From Bacteroidota bacterium (GTDB lineage Bacteria > Bacteroidota > Bacteroidia > UBA7662 > JAIXUI01): DNA of 38,851 nucleotides. This document shows positions 8,521-17,434 of the stretch, piece after piece; position 1 is the stretch's first letter, and each line of letters opens with the position of its first letter. The translations under genes and the position numbers were made by a program. A model generated the notes under the pieces. That model was not told the DNA's origin. It saw nothing but the letters and a program-made list of their open reading frames with translations, and made no database searches. The stretch spans positions 1 to 38,851 of the forward strand of contig JAIXUI010000099.1 of NCBI GenBank assembly GCA_027484125.1. Direction: 5' to 3'.

Positions 8521-10985
8521 ACGGTTAATCCTTTTAATGACACGCATAAATCATTTATTTTTTTCAGCACTTCGCTTTCTTCTATGTAAATCACATACGA
8601 ATCATTTACAGCCGAATAACCATGATTTGTTAAAACAGCAACCAATTCATTACTGTAATTACCAATATCCCTGTAGAAAAAGCGCAACTTAAATTTATTC
8701 TGAGTGTAGGAGTATAAAATGTCTATTGCATATCTAGTGTTTTCAAATTGCCAATTATCAATATAAGCACAAGGGCGTTCTTCCCTGTCATCGCCTGCTG
8801 CGAAGTAGTAATTTGCTTTTGAATCAAAAGGAGCAAATTCTTTTCCTTCCAAATTATCAAGAAAAAATGAATACGAATACAATTCAGCATGAGCACCGCT
8901 CATTCGCTCACCGCTAAATAAGACAAATCCATGAGCGGAATTTTGTCTTACATATCGTTTCCCTCTTAAATAACTAAACAGCTTTGGAGTTAGAATAAAC
9001 CTGTGACGCCAGTCTGCACCTGTATAACTGTTTTTAATTGTTGCAAGAGATGATGTTAGATTGTTTGCATCAAGCTGATTAAAAATTTGTTTGATGATTT
9101 CTCTATGTAATTCGTGGTTTTTGTCTCCTTTCAAAAATCGCTTCCAGCTAATATCGCGGTCGAAATTGATTAAGAAACTTTGGTTACTGCCTTCTGTAAT
9201 TAAGTAATCGCCTTTTGCTAATAAGGCTCTTTCCCAAACAAAATCAGGGAAAAGATTTATTCCTTTATCACTGAATATCTCAATTGCAATATCCCTGTAT
9301 TTTATAAATTGTTCCTTGAAGTCAATATCTTCTTGTTCGCTCCAATCACAATGACTATTTGTGTTGAAATATTCTTCGATTCCGCTCAAAAATAGTATAA
9401 ATCCGATTTGGCCTTTAAAATATTCATGTTTTTCAACTGAATAAAGCAGTTCATCCCACTTGTTTGGTTTTAAGATTAAAAGGGATTTTATTTTTTCTTC
9501 TTTAAATTGTATTTCATCGAAACCGCTTATTTTATCCAGTGTTGAAATGTTTTTTAAAATGTTATTACTTTGCGGAATAATTAGGTTTATACCTTGAATG
9601 GAATTTGAATACTCCTTTTCATTGTTATAAGGTGCTGTATTCTCGGTTAAGTTGTAAATAACTCGCATCCAGTTTTGCAAACCTTCAATATCTTCAAAAC
9701 CCTTATCGGTTTTCCATTGAATTAAGTATTGACAATAGGCATGAAGTTTAATCCTTTCAACATAGCCAGCTTGAACAAAAGCATTGTTTACAACAATATC
9801 AAACTGTTCTGCTTCATTGTAATGAAAGAAGTCGGACAAATAACTCTTTACCTTTTGGTTTCCGTTCTTTATTAAATCTAGAATGGTTATTAGGTCAATT
9901 ACAGTCTTTTCATTTAAACATGCATTTTTTGAATACTGCTGAAACGAAATATCTTCGTTGCGTTTATCTATTAAATATTTGAGAAACTCTGCATTGCCAG
10001 AATTTGCAGCATAATTATTTACCACAACAGCCCTGATAAAATTCATTATCAGTTTGTCAAATTTCTTTTTGTCTGCCAGCGTGTGGTTCCAAAACAAGTT
10101 TGCCCAATCGGTGTCAATTTTATGGGAAAAATAAGTTTTGACATCAACCTGATTTGGTTTATCATCAAAGGTTAGTGTGTAAGTGTGTTTTGCATTAAAG
10201 TCGGATTTCTTTAAATGCTGTTCAAATTTTGCTTTAAAGTTTTCGTAAGGTGAAAGTGGAATGCCCCTTGCATTCATTTTTATGTACAAATCATCGGTAA
10301 GGTTAAATTCCTTCAAGTCAAGAAACTGGAAGGTTATTACTGGATTATCATGACTTATCAATCTTTGAAAGTAACCATGTGTATTTTTGAACTTAGCGTG
10401 AATATCATCGAGCATTATCAGCATAGACTGAATGGTTGGGTCGGTTTCCCACGATAGAAAATACCAACTGCTATCTTTGATGGTTTTTGATAAGCTGTTG
10501 TTTTCACCTTTATCGGGTTCTAAAAGCTTTTGCAAATCCATATCCGTTAATAACAACGAATCGCAAAATTCCCTTGAACTGGTGCGAGTTTCATACGAAA
10601 ACTTTGATTTTTGGCTTTCTCCCTGCTTGCTAAATACCAAATGCTTTCTGAGTTCATTAATCTCACCGTCTTTTATTGCCAAATACCAATGCAATAAAAA
10701 CAAGGTTGTTAAACGTTGCTGCCCGTCTAAAGGGATGAACTTTGTTTCTTCGTCAATGGCTTCATTTGACTGGTTTCCATATACAAAATCCAAATCCCTG
10801 TGCTTTTTATTCTCTTCAAGATATACCAATAGTGCATCTAAAAAAGAATCACGAATTTCGTGGGCTGTCATTCTTCCTTGAGCATAATCTCTTTGGATTA
10901 TTGGAATCTGGATATGATATTCCTGTATTAACTGAAAAAAAGTTAATCGTTTACTCGAAATATTTCCGTTACTATTCATTGTCAT
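8517..10985 (-). CDS. Large DUF262 (GmrS-like) protein without a visible HNH domain
   Basis: This 822-residue protein has the DUF262 N-terminal signature: IPIIQRDYAQGR (28-39) and PLDGQQRLTTLFLLHW (86-100), the ParB-like nucleotide-binding core of GmrS-type proteins. Further conserved pieces include LYIKMNARGIPLSPYENFKAK. No DUF1524 H-x-x-P/HNH nuclease motif was found; instead a C-terminal region of about 300 residues (around YLRGKRYVRQNSAHG to LFSGERMSGAHAE) is unfamiliar. The stop overlaps the hsdR start as ATGA, and the start overlaps the upstream DUF262-DUF1524 gene by 14 bases (8 if the second ATG is used). The context suggests a defence function: sensing or an NTP-dependent partner of the neighbouring nuclease. 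Confidence 0.85.
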   Translation of the reverse strand: MTMNSNGNISSKRLTFFQLIQEYHIQIPIIQRDYAQGRMTAHEIRDSFLDALLVYLEENKKHRDLDFVYGNQSNEAIDEETKFIPLDGQQRLTTLFLLHWYLAIKDGEINELRKHLVFSKQGESQKSKFSYETRTSSREFCDSLLLTDMDLQKLLEPDKGENNSLSKTIKDSSWYFLSWETDPTIQSMLIMLDDIHAKFKNTHGYFQRLISHDNPVITFQFLDLKEFNLTDDLYIKMNARGIPLSPYENFKAKFEQHLKKSDFNAKHTYTLTFDDKPNQVDVKTYFSHKIDTDWANLFWNHTLADKKKFDKLIMNFIRAVVVNNYAANSGNAEFLKYLIDKRNEDISFQQYSKNACLNEKTVIDLITILDLIKNGNQKVKSYLSDFFHYNEAEQFDIVVNNAFVQAGYVERIKLHAYCQYLIQWKTDKGFEDIEGLQNWMRVIYNLTENTAPYNNEKEYSNSIQGINLIIPQSNNILKNISTLDKISGFDEIQFKEEKIKSLLILKPNKWDELLYSVEKHEYFKGQIGFILFLSGIEEYFNTNSHCDWSEQEDIDFKEQFIKYRDIAIEIFSDKGINLFPDFVWERALLAKGDYLITEGSNQSFLINFDRDISWKRFLKGDKNHELHREIIKQIFNQLDANNLTSSLATIKNSYTGADWRHRFILTPKLFSYLRGKRYVRQNSAHGFVLFSGERMSGAHAELYSYSFFLDNLEGKEFAPFDSKANYYFAAGDDREERPCAYIDNWQFENTRYAIDILYSYTQNKFKLRFFYRDIGNYSNELVAVLTNHGYSAVNDSYVIYIEESEVLKKINDLCVSLKGLTV

Positions 10986-12831
10986 TGCTCACTTGTTTTT
11001 TGGGTAAATAATCAACGAGCGTTTCCTCTATAGATTTAAGGTAAAAATCGGCATCGTGTTTATTCCAATACATTACTTCATCAAACTTCTTGCTGTAGGC
11101 TTTCATAAAAACATTTTTTGTACAGATAGGAATAAACGTCCCCTGCTTATCGCTCTCCAAAATAATTTTACGTTTTATGGGGAAAAATGCGTTTTTATAA
11201 CTTCTATTGGTAGCTGAATCCAATAGGGCTAAATTTGATATGGCGCATTTGCTCGGCTCATTATCTTCCTTAGATTCAATTCTTATTTTATTGTAAACGG
11301 AGCTAAACCGAGCATCATCAATTTTATCGGCATAGGCAACGTGATACAAGTCTGACAATGTGTTTTTGCTTTGCTCTTTTTCGGAAATGGTTCTAAAAAC
11401 TTCAATGTTGTTATTTTCAACAGAATCGATATATTGTTTTTGTTCCGATTCGTCAGCAAAACCTGTAAAATATTCAAGCATATCTTTTGCCCATTCTTTG
11501 CGGTCGGTGCCTGTAATGTTTTTATCGGTTTGCGAACGCACATGCTCTATATCCCAATCTTCATTCTTGTATAGATTGAATGGAAATCGCATATTCGATT
11601 TTTCGTTGGAAAGTATGGTTTGAATGTTGAAAAGCAACAGAACGGTTTTAATTCTATCATCGCCATAATTCAGTTTGCTGATGTCGAATTTCACCTTTTG
11701 ACGGATTTCATCTTTCAAAAATGCTTTGAAACCTGTTTTTGATGTAATGCTGATGTTCACATTGTTCTTTTTCGGTTCAAGAATATCCTGTAACCTGTAG
11801 TTTATCGAAATTAAAAAGCCGATTAAATGATACAACTCCCTGTCTTTGTACCATTCTTCAAAGGTTAGGAAGTATTTTTTTACGCTTAACCAAAGGGTAT
11901 CGGTGTCGGGGATTTTGTATTTATTTTTGTTTTTGCTTGTTTCAAAATCTTCGTAAAACTTGTAAAAAGTGTATTTTTCATCTTCGCCTTCGGGTTTGTT
12001 TTTCATCAGGTCGAAAATGTATTCAATGCGATTGGCGTATTTGCGATTCTTCGATTCGGGCTTGTTGTAAACGAAATACCAAAATGAGTCGTCTTGCAAG
12101 GTGTTTTCAATCCTATCCCACTCGGTAGCAATTTGCAGTTGTTTCAACCTGAGCTTATCCACTGCTTCGACATTGTTCCATTTTTTTAGGAACAAGGCTT
12201 TTATCAGTTCTGCATTGGTTAATTGAATTTTGCCGATGTTTAAACGGGTGAAAATATCGTAGGAATCGGAACCATCCTTTATTACATACCAGATGACTTT
12301 TGTATCGGTTAGGAAAGTAGGGGCAAACTTCGCTTCAGGTGTTACATATTCATTTACTTCATCAGTTGCATTTGCTTTTTTGTCAAACCAATTTTGAATG
12401 GCCTTATTTGCCTGAGCGATATGGTAAAAATCGATATTCTTTTCAGCATCCTCTTCTTTTATTTCAGTTAAGAATTTTTCGCTTTCTTCCCTTGTTTCAT
12501 AAAAGACACGCTTAATATTCTTTTTTCTTATTTGCGATTCGAGGTTTTTCAATATCAAAAAAACGGTTGTAAGGCGTTGCTGACCGTCAATTACTTCCCA
12601 CTCATCGGCTATGCCGTTTTTCTGTTTTACTACAATGGGCTGCAGGCAATAAAAAGGACGCATTTTACCTTCTTCCAGTTTCGGCGGATTGATGGCAAAT
12701 CCCCAAATATCTTCCAATAGTTCTTCTACCTGCTTTTCTGTCCATCGATAGCCACGCTGGTATGATGGAATAAAAAAGCTGTAATCCATCAATTGGTTTA
12801 TCGATTTTAAAACTAATTCGTTCTCACTCAT
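10972..12831 (-). CDS. GmrSD-like DUF262-DUF1524 nuclease
   Basis: The 619-residue product combines both halves of a GmrSD-type enzyme. DUF262 at the N terminus shows IPSYQRGYRW (21-30) and IDGQQRLTTVF (81-91), with FTRLNIGKIQLTNAELIKA after it. The DUF1524 HNH part shows WDIEHVRSQ (His429) and ISNLALLDSATNRSYKNAFF with a following Lys-rich strand. GmrSD-family enzymes are NTP-dependent, often cut modified DNA, and relatives (SspE, BrxU) act in antiphage systems. The HxxP motif is HVRS here, so the Pro is replaced, though His and the Asn-containing second half remain. The start overlaps the hsdS stop as ATGA, so its synthesis is probably coupled to the specificity subunit. Confidence 0.92.
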   Translation of the reverse strand: MSENELVLKSINQLMDYSFFIPSYQRGYRWTEKQVEELLEDIWGFAINPPKLEEGKMRPFYCLQPIVVKQKNGIADEWEVIDGQQRLTTVFLILKNLESQIRKKNIKRVFYETREESEKFLTEIKEEDAEKNIDFYHIAQANKAIQNWFDKKANATDEVNEYVTPEAKFAPTFLTDTKVIWYVIKDGSDSYDIFTRLNIGKIQLTNAELIKALFLKKWNNVEAVDKLRLKQLQIATEWDRIENTLQDDSFWYFVYNKPESKNRKYANRIEYIFDLMKNKPEGEDEKYTFYKFYEDFETSKNKNKYKIPDTDTLWLSVKKYFLTFEEWYKDRELYHLIGFLISINYRLQDILEPKKNNVNISITSKTGFKAFLKDEIRQKVKFDISKLNYGDDRIKTVLLLFNIQTILSNEKSNMRFPFNLYKNEDWDIEHVRSQTDKNITGTDRKEWAKDMLEYFTGFADESEQKQYIDSVENNNIEVFRTISEKEQSKNTLSDLYHVAYADKIDDARFSSVYNKIRIESKEDNEPSKCAISNLALLDSATNRSYKNAFFPIKRKIILESDKQGTFIPICTKNVFMKAYSKKFDEVMYWNKHDADFYLKSIEETLVDYLPKKQVSNDNE

Positions 12832-13982
12832 ACCAACCTAATTTTCCCCGTTAATAAATTCTGCATCATCCCTAATTTCACTTTTTTGTATTTCTCTAGC
12901 TTAGCCTCCAATGCCGCTATCTCCGCATCCATATCGGATAAGATGGTGGCGATGCGGGTTTGTTCTTCTAATGAAGGTATTGAAATTTCAATCTGTTTGA
13001 TCTTGTTTGGACTAATCTCTAAGAAAGTACTTCCACTTGCATTTTGAATTAAAACGTTTTTTAGGGTTTGCATTAGGTAATATAAATACTCATTGTGATA
13101 ACCTTCTTTTGCAATTAGTGATTGAAATCCTTGATTGGTACATCCCTCACTCATAAGAATACTTAAATTCCCAATTCCGGCTCTGGTTGTAAGTAGTATC
13201 GTTCCGATAGGTAGCATTTTTCCAGAGCAATTTAGAAATCCTTCTTTTGTTATTTTACGAGTACTTTGAAACATGTACTTACTATCACCTATTTCTGTAG
13301 GTGTAAACCAATTGATTGTTCCATTCCAATAATTTGGTATGAAGCTACTTGGGGTTCCTCCTCCGACTACCTCACAAACATCCCCCAACTTCTTCACCTC
13401 CCAACCCTCTTTCGGTTGCAGCAGTTGTTGCATGGCCCCTTGCTTAATCATTCGCTTTTTGGCAATGAGTTTTTCTAAACTGCTGATCAAGGCATCGGCA
13501 TCGGATAGGGCGGTGGCTATGGCGGTTTGTTCGGCTTTGGTTGGGGGGATTGGAATTTGCATATCAGCAATCATATCCATCCTTACACTATCTACAGATG
13601 ATTTTGCTGTCATCTGCATTATTCGATTCAGAAAATTATTGCTGAAGTATAGATAGAAATAATAACCATTTATTCTCTCTGAAAAATTACTTATACGATA
13701 TACTCTTTGGTGGCAATCGAATTTGCCATTTATGTAGTGCATAACTTTACCAACGCCAACACCATCGCCAGCTGTGAGCACTGCTTCCCCATCAAATGAA
13801 TATGAATTTATTCTTTCTACAACTTGGGAACGAACAAAAAATGGATAAAGTCCACCTTCAACTCTGTCCTGAGTATTCTTACCCCCAGTTTTTATTTCAG
13901 CTAAGTTCTTAATGAAGTCTATATCCCAATCCTCAGGGATTGTTCCGATATCAGTTTGCTTGTATTCTAGCTTTTCTTTCAT
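12828..13982 (-). CDS. hsdS: Type I restriction specificity subunit (HsdS)
   Basis: The 384-residue subunit has two target-recognition halves. TRD1 begins IGTIPEDWDIDFIKNLAEIKTGG and ends in a conserved helical spacer (KAEQTAIATALSDADALISSL, about 152-190). TRD2 begins GWEVKKLGDVCEVVGGGTPS and ends in a second spacer (LEEQTRIATILSDMDAEIAAL to NLLTGKIRL). The repeated spacers set the gap of the bipartite target, and each half should read one half-site. The start overlaps the ORF6N gene stop as ATGA and the end overlaps the DUF262-DUF1524 gene as ATGA. No frame break, invertible partner or second hsdS copy is visible, so there is no sign of phase-variable TRD exchange. Confidence 0.97.
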   Translation of the reverse strand: MKEKLEYKQTDIGTIPEDWDIDFIKNLAEIKTGGKNTQDRVEGGLYPFFVRSQVVERINSYSFDGEAVLTAGDGVGVGKVMHYINGKFDCHQRVYRISNFSERINGYYFYLYFSNNFLNRIMQMTAKSSVDSVRMDMIADMQIPIPPTKAEQTAIATALSDADALISSLEKLIAKKRMIKQGAMQQLLQPKEGWEVKKLGDVCEVVGGGTPSSFIPNYWNGTINWFTPTEIGDSKYMFQSTRKITKEGFLNCSGKMLPIGTILLTTRAGIGNLSILMSEGCTNQGFQSLIAKEGYHNEYLYYLMQTLKNVLIQNASGSTFLEISPNKIKQIEISIPSLEEQTRIATILSDMDAEIAALEAKLEKYKKVKLGMMQNLLTGKIRLV

Positions 13983-14863
13983 TTCACAAGGTTTAATTTC
14001 GCCAATACATCGGCTGTGAGTGAATCCATTTTAGAAAAGGCAAACCATTTTTTGCCCAGGTCTTTGAGTGAAGCTCCCAAATGGTAAAGTTCTTTTTGGT
14101 CTATAATCAAAAAACGGTCGTGGCTGTGGGCAAAGGTTTTGAGGGCAATAGCCGGGTATTGGCTGTTGTGTTTGTCCACATCCAATTGCAGTTGCTTGCT
14201 GATGGTTTTGGTGTAAATGGTAGCGTTTACTTTGGGTGAGCGTTTGGCCAATACGGTCAGCACGGTTTCATCCACATAATTATCAATGAGAATAATTTCA
14301 TTTTTGGCTTTTTTGATGATGTCGGCTACAAATACATAGGCATCAAAAATTTGCCCTTCGAAGAAGATGCCGTGTTTGGGTTCTGGTTTACCTGCTTCTA
14401 AGGCTTTAAAAACTTGTTCTAGCTTTTCATCGGTTTTGAGTTGTTTTAATTCTACTTGGTTGAGTCGTTGAAAAATAGCTGCATTATGCTGTATAAATTG
14501 TCGCATAGCTACAAATGCTTGTATGATTTGGATGCTGGCAATCACCGCCCTTTCTGTGTTTAAAACAGCTGAAAGCATTGCCACACCTTGTTCCGTAAAT
14601 ACCCAAGGTAAATACTTTCGATGTTGACCTCTCCCTGCTTGATTGTTTAAGGTGCCAATTTGGAACCTTAGAGCTTCCCATTCTTCAGTATTCAATTGAA
14701 AAGCAAAAGCTTCCGGAAATCGCATTGGATTTCTTTTTACCGCTCTATTCACGAATTTGGTTTCCGTTTGGTACAGTAAAGCCAAATCATTGTCCAACAT
14801 CACTTGAACTCCTCTAACTAAGAAGATTTGATTTTGAATATTTTCTTGTTTCAATAGCTCCAT
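13979..14863 (-). CDS. ORF6N-domain protein with PLD-like C-terminal domain
   Basis: The N-terminal part of this 294-residue protein is an ORF6N domain (IFLVRGVQVMLDNDLALLYQ, then RFPEAFAFQLNTEEWEALRF and YLPWVFTEQGVAMLSAVL, about residues 10-105), a DNA-binding module common in phage antirepressors and in type I RM loci. The C-terminal part (about 165-290) looks like a divergent phospholipase D fold: FDAYVFVADIIKKAKNEIILI followed by SHDRFLIID and YHLGASLKDLGKKWFAFSKM. The HKD motif is present as H248-x-R-x4-D, with Arg instead of Lys, and only once. It may regulate the operon, bind DNA or act as an accessory nuclease. It sits between hsdM (59-base gap) and hsdS (ATGA overlap). Confidence 0.88.
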   Translation of the reverse strand: MELLKQENIQNQIFLVRGVQVMLDNDLALLYQTETKFVNRAVKRNPMRFPEAFAFQLNTEEWEALRFQIGTLNNQAGRGQHRKYLPWVFTEQGVAMLSAVLNTERAVIASIQIIQAFVAMRQFIQHNAAIFQRLNQVELKQLKTDEKLEQVFKALEAGKPEPKHGIFFEGQIFDAYVFVADIIKKAKNEIILIDNYVDETVLTVLAKRSPKVNATIYTKTISKQLQLDVDKHNSQYPAIALKTFAHSHDRFLIIDQKELYHLGASLKDLGKKWFAFSKMDSLTADVLAKLNLVK

Positions 14864-14922
14864 ATTCGATTCATATTGTGCAGTTTATAATGGAAAACCT
14901 TGTAAGTGCGTACTCATAGCGT

Positions 14923-17385
14923 TTACATGCTAAAGCCCATCATTTCCAAGTGCTTATTTACTCGCTCTTCCAACAGTTTTACCTCATTGGTTTGTTTAGG
15001 TAGCGGTGTTTCGTAGCGTTCTGCCAATTCTTTAATTCGTTGGGTGAGGCGTTGGCTAATGCGTTCCATTTCGGTTTTCACACTGCGTTCAATATTGGCC
15101 ATCCACTTGTCATCTACCACCAGTTGCTTAATCTCCTCTTCGGTGAGTGACTTGTATCGTTCAATCACCTTTTTGTCTAATTCGGTCTGGGCTTCCTTTA
15201 TCTTTTTATTGAGTTCCGTTTGGTTATCTAATAGCTTAAGGTATTGTTCAAAAACTTCAATTTTGGCTTTCAGTAAAACATATTCTTCACTGTTTTTACC
15301 GTGTTTTTTTAATTGTACATTGTCAATTTTCAATTGTCCATTGATACTGGCTTTGTTTACTTTGTCTAATTCTGCAAAATAGCCGTCTTCGGTGTTGTGT
15401 TCTTCCTCCAGTTCAGTCAACTGATTGGCAATGGCTTCTTTCTCCGCTTCCAGTTTTTCAATGGTTTGTTTTTCAGCAAGGAAATAGCGGTCAATCACCA
15501 GGTATTTTGGCACTAAATCACAATCCCACACGGTGGTTGATTTGGTTTGCTTGATGATACTCAATTCGGCTTTCCAGCCATCGGCAGAAATCTGATAGCA
15601 ATCGTCTTGCATGACCTCATTCCAATAATTCATCAAATGCTGATAGACATCGTATTTGTCCATCAGGGCTTTGCCTGTGTAGGTACTGAGCACATCTTCC
15701 GAAATGCGGTAAATAGTTTGCTTGGGTTTGATGCCTGTTTTGAGTGATTTCAGAAAAGCGGTGTTCTTGGTTTTCCAAGCTTCAAACACGGCATCCATTT
15801 CTTTGCTGAATTGCACAAACTCAGCGTGTGAGAATATTTCATTCTTTACTTGAGCCGGCTCTACCGTGAGTTGCGAATAGTTTTTGCGTCCGTCTTTAAA
15901 TAGTTGCTTCCTCAGAGAAGGATAAACTTTCCAGTATTCTTCCAGTGCATCAATGTCGGCATTAGGTATATCACCTAACAAATGGGCAGCAATGTCTTGA
16001 ATGTCTTCTGCTTCCTGGCTGTCAATGTATCGTGGAATGTTCAGGTTAAAATCATTCTTCGGGTCGCTGATTTCTTCCACACTTACTAATCTGCTGTATT
16101 TGGGCAGTTCAATTTGTTTGTTGAATACGTCCACAATTTTGTGAATGTCCTGTTCACGCAGTCGGTTTTTGTTCCCGTCTTTAATGAAGCCTTTGCTGGC
16201 ATCAATCATAAAGATGTGCTTGCGTTGATTAGCTCCTTCTTTATCTATTACAATGATACAGGCAGGAATACCCGTGCCATAAAACAAGTTGGCAGGTAGC
16301 CCGATAATGCCTTTAATGTAGCCGCGTAAAATCAAGCTCTTACGAATTTCTGCTTCGGCATTTCCACGGAACAATACTCCATGTGGTAAAATACAAGCTC
16401 CTTTTCCTGTGCTTTTCAGCGATTTGAGTATATGTAGCAAAAAAGCATAATCGCCATTTTTATCGGGTGGAGTTTTGTAGGTGGCTTTACCTGTTTTAGA
16501 ACTTACTTCTTCATCTCTTTCAAAACGGCCATAAAGGTCATTTTGTGGATCGAATCCGGTAGCCCAATTTTTAGAGGAAAAGGGCGGGTTTGCAACTATA
16601 AAGTCAAATGTTTTTAGATATCCGTTGCTGTCTTTGAAAAATGGATCGGAAAGGGTGCTCTGCCCACGGTGAATTTCAATGGCTTCTTGTCCATGTAATA
16701 TCATATTCATACGCGTAAGAGCGGCGGTGGCCACATCTTTTTCCTGTCCGTAAATGGTTCCTTTACCATCGGCTTCGTCCAAGGCTTTGAGCAGCAGGGA
16801 GCCAGATCCGCAGGTGGGGTCGTAAAAAGTGGTGCGGTTTGTAGCGTCTTGAATGTTGAGCACTTTCGCCATCACACGACTTACTTCGCTGGGGGTGTAG
16901 AATTGTCCTTTGCTCTTTCCACTTTCGGTAGCAAAGTTTTTCATCAGGTACTCAAAGGCATCTCCCAGAATATCATCACCACCAGCACGATTTTTAGAAA
17001 AGTCAAGAGCCGGATTTTCAAAAATGGCAATTAGGTTGCTCAACCTGTCCACCATTTCCTTGCCTTTGCCCAGCTTGTCATCATCAGCAAAGTCAGCTAC
17101 ATCAATCACCCCTTTTAGGTCGTTGGCTTTTGCCAGCTCACCAATAATGATGTTGATTTGGTTGCCAATGTCCTTGTTGCCCTTCAAGGCTTGCATATCC
17201 TTGAAACTTCCTCCTTCGGGAATTTCAATAATGGCATCGGGGTCATTGGCGTATTTATCGCTTACATACTTTACAAACAACAACACAAGAATATAGTCCT
17301 TGTATTGGCTTGGATCCATTCCGCCTCTCAGTTCGTCACAACTTGCCCAAAGTGAGCTATATAACTCAGATTTTTTGATTGCCAT
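14923..17385 (-). CDS. hsdM: Type I DNA adenine methyltransferase (HsdM), long form
   Basis: The 820-residue protein starts MAIKKSELYSSLWASCDELR with the usual HsdM N-terminal helical domain. Motif QFYTP (161-165) precedes the SAM site FYDPTCGSGS (motif I, 189-195), and the catalytic motif IV reads ANPPF (266-269), the gamma-class N6-adenine signature. Motif and order are intact, so it should methylate adenine with HsdS. Many HsdM proteins are near 500 residues; this one has an extra region of about 300 residues with strong coiled-coil character (KLEAEKEAIANQLTELEEE; QTELNKKIKEAQTELDKK). A repeat-derived piece (SINGQLKIDNVQLKKHGK) lies near residues 680-692. It is the first gene of the operon; no gene precedes it for more than a kilobase. 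Confidence 0.96.
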   Translation of the reverse strand: MAIKKSELYSSLWASCDELRGGMDPSQYKDYILVLLFVKYVSDKYANDPDAIIEIPEGGSFKDMQALKGNKDIGNQINIIIGELAKANDLKGVIDVADFADDDKLGKGKEMVDRLSNLIAIFENPALDFSKNRAGGDDILGDAFEYLMKNFATESGKSKGQFYTPSEVSRVMAKVLNIQDATNRTTFYDPTCGSGSLLLKALDEADGKGTIYGQEKDVATAALTRMNMILHGQEAIEIHRGQSTLSDPFFKDSNGYLKTFDFIVANPPFSSKNWATGFDPQNDLYGRFERDEEVSSKTGKATYKTPPDKNGDYAFLLHILKSLKSTGKGACILPHGVLFRGNAEAEIRKSLILRGYIKGIIGLPANLFYGTGIPACIIVIDKEGANQRKHIFMIDASKGFIKDGNKNRLREQDIHKIVDVFNKQIELPKYSRLVSVEEISDPKNDFNLNIPRYIDSQEAEDIQDIAAHLLGDIPNADIDALEEYWKVYPSLRKQLFKDGRKNYSQLTVEPAQVKNEIFSHAEFVQFSKEMDAVFEAWKTKNTAFLKSLKTGIKPKQTIYRISEDVLSTYTGKALMDKYDVYQHLMNYWNEVMQDDCYQISADGWKAELSIIKQTKSTTVWDCDLVPKYLVIDRYFLAEKQTIEKLEAEKEAIANQLTELEEEHNTEDGYFAELDKVNKASINGQLKIDNVQLKKHGKNSEEYVLLKAKIEVFEQYLKLLDNQTELNKKIKEAQTELDKKVIERYKSLTEEEIKQLVVDDKWMANIERSVKTEMERISQRLTQRIKELAERYETPLPKQTNEVKLLEERVNKHLEMMGFSM
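15309..15343. repeat. AATTGTACATTGTCAATT-type repeat inside hsdM
   Basis: The stretch holds aattgtacattgtcaatttt followed by an inverted-looking caattgtccattg. It is translated in frame as INGQLKIDNVQL in the C-terminal extension of HsdM. Its motif (ATTG-N-CAATT) matches the repeats at 4970-5007 and 5370-5400. Confidence 0.55.
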
Positions 17386-17426
17386 TTAATCGTTGTTTTA
17401 TGCTTAAAATATAGATTTGATGTTGG

Positions 17427-17434
17427 TAAAGATA
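17427..17434 (-). promoter_or_regulatory. Possible -7 promoter element for the hsd operon
   Basis: On the minus strand the sequence is TATCTTTA, seven of eight matches to the Bacteroidota TAnnTTTG element, 42 bases before the hsdM ATG. No TTG was found at the right distance upstream, so support is weak. Confidence 0.3.

Noticed and set aside
12828-13982. Phase-variable hsdS by inversion or recombination
   Set aside because: Only one hsdS is present, without inverted partner sequences or a recombinase gene in the locus.
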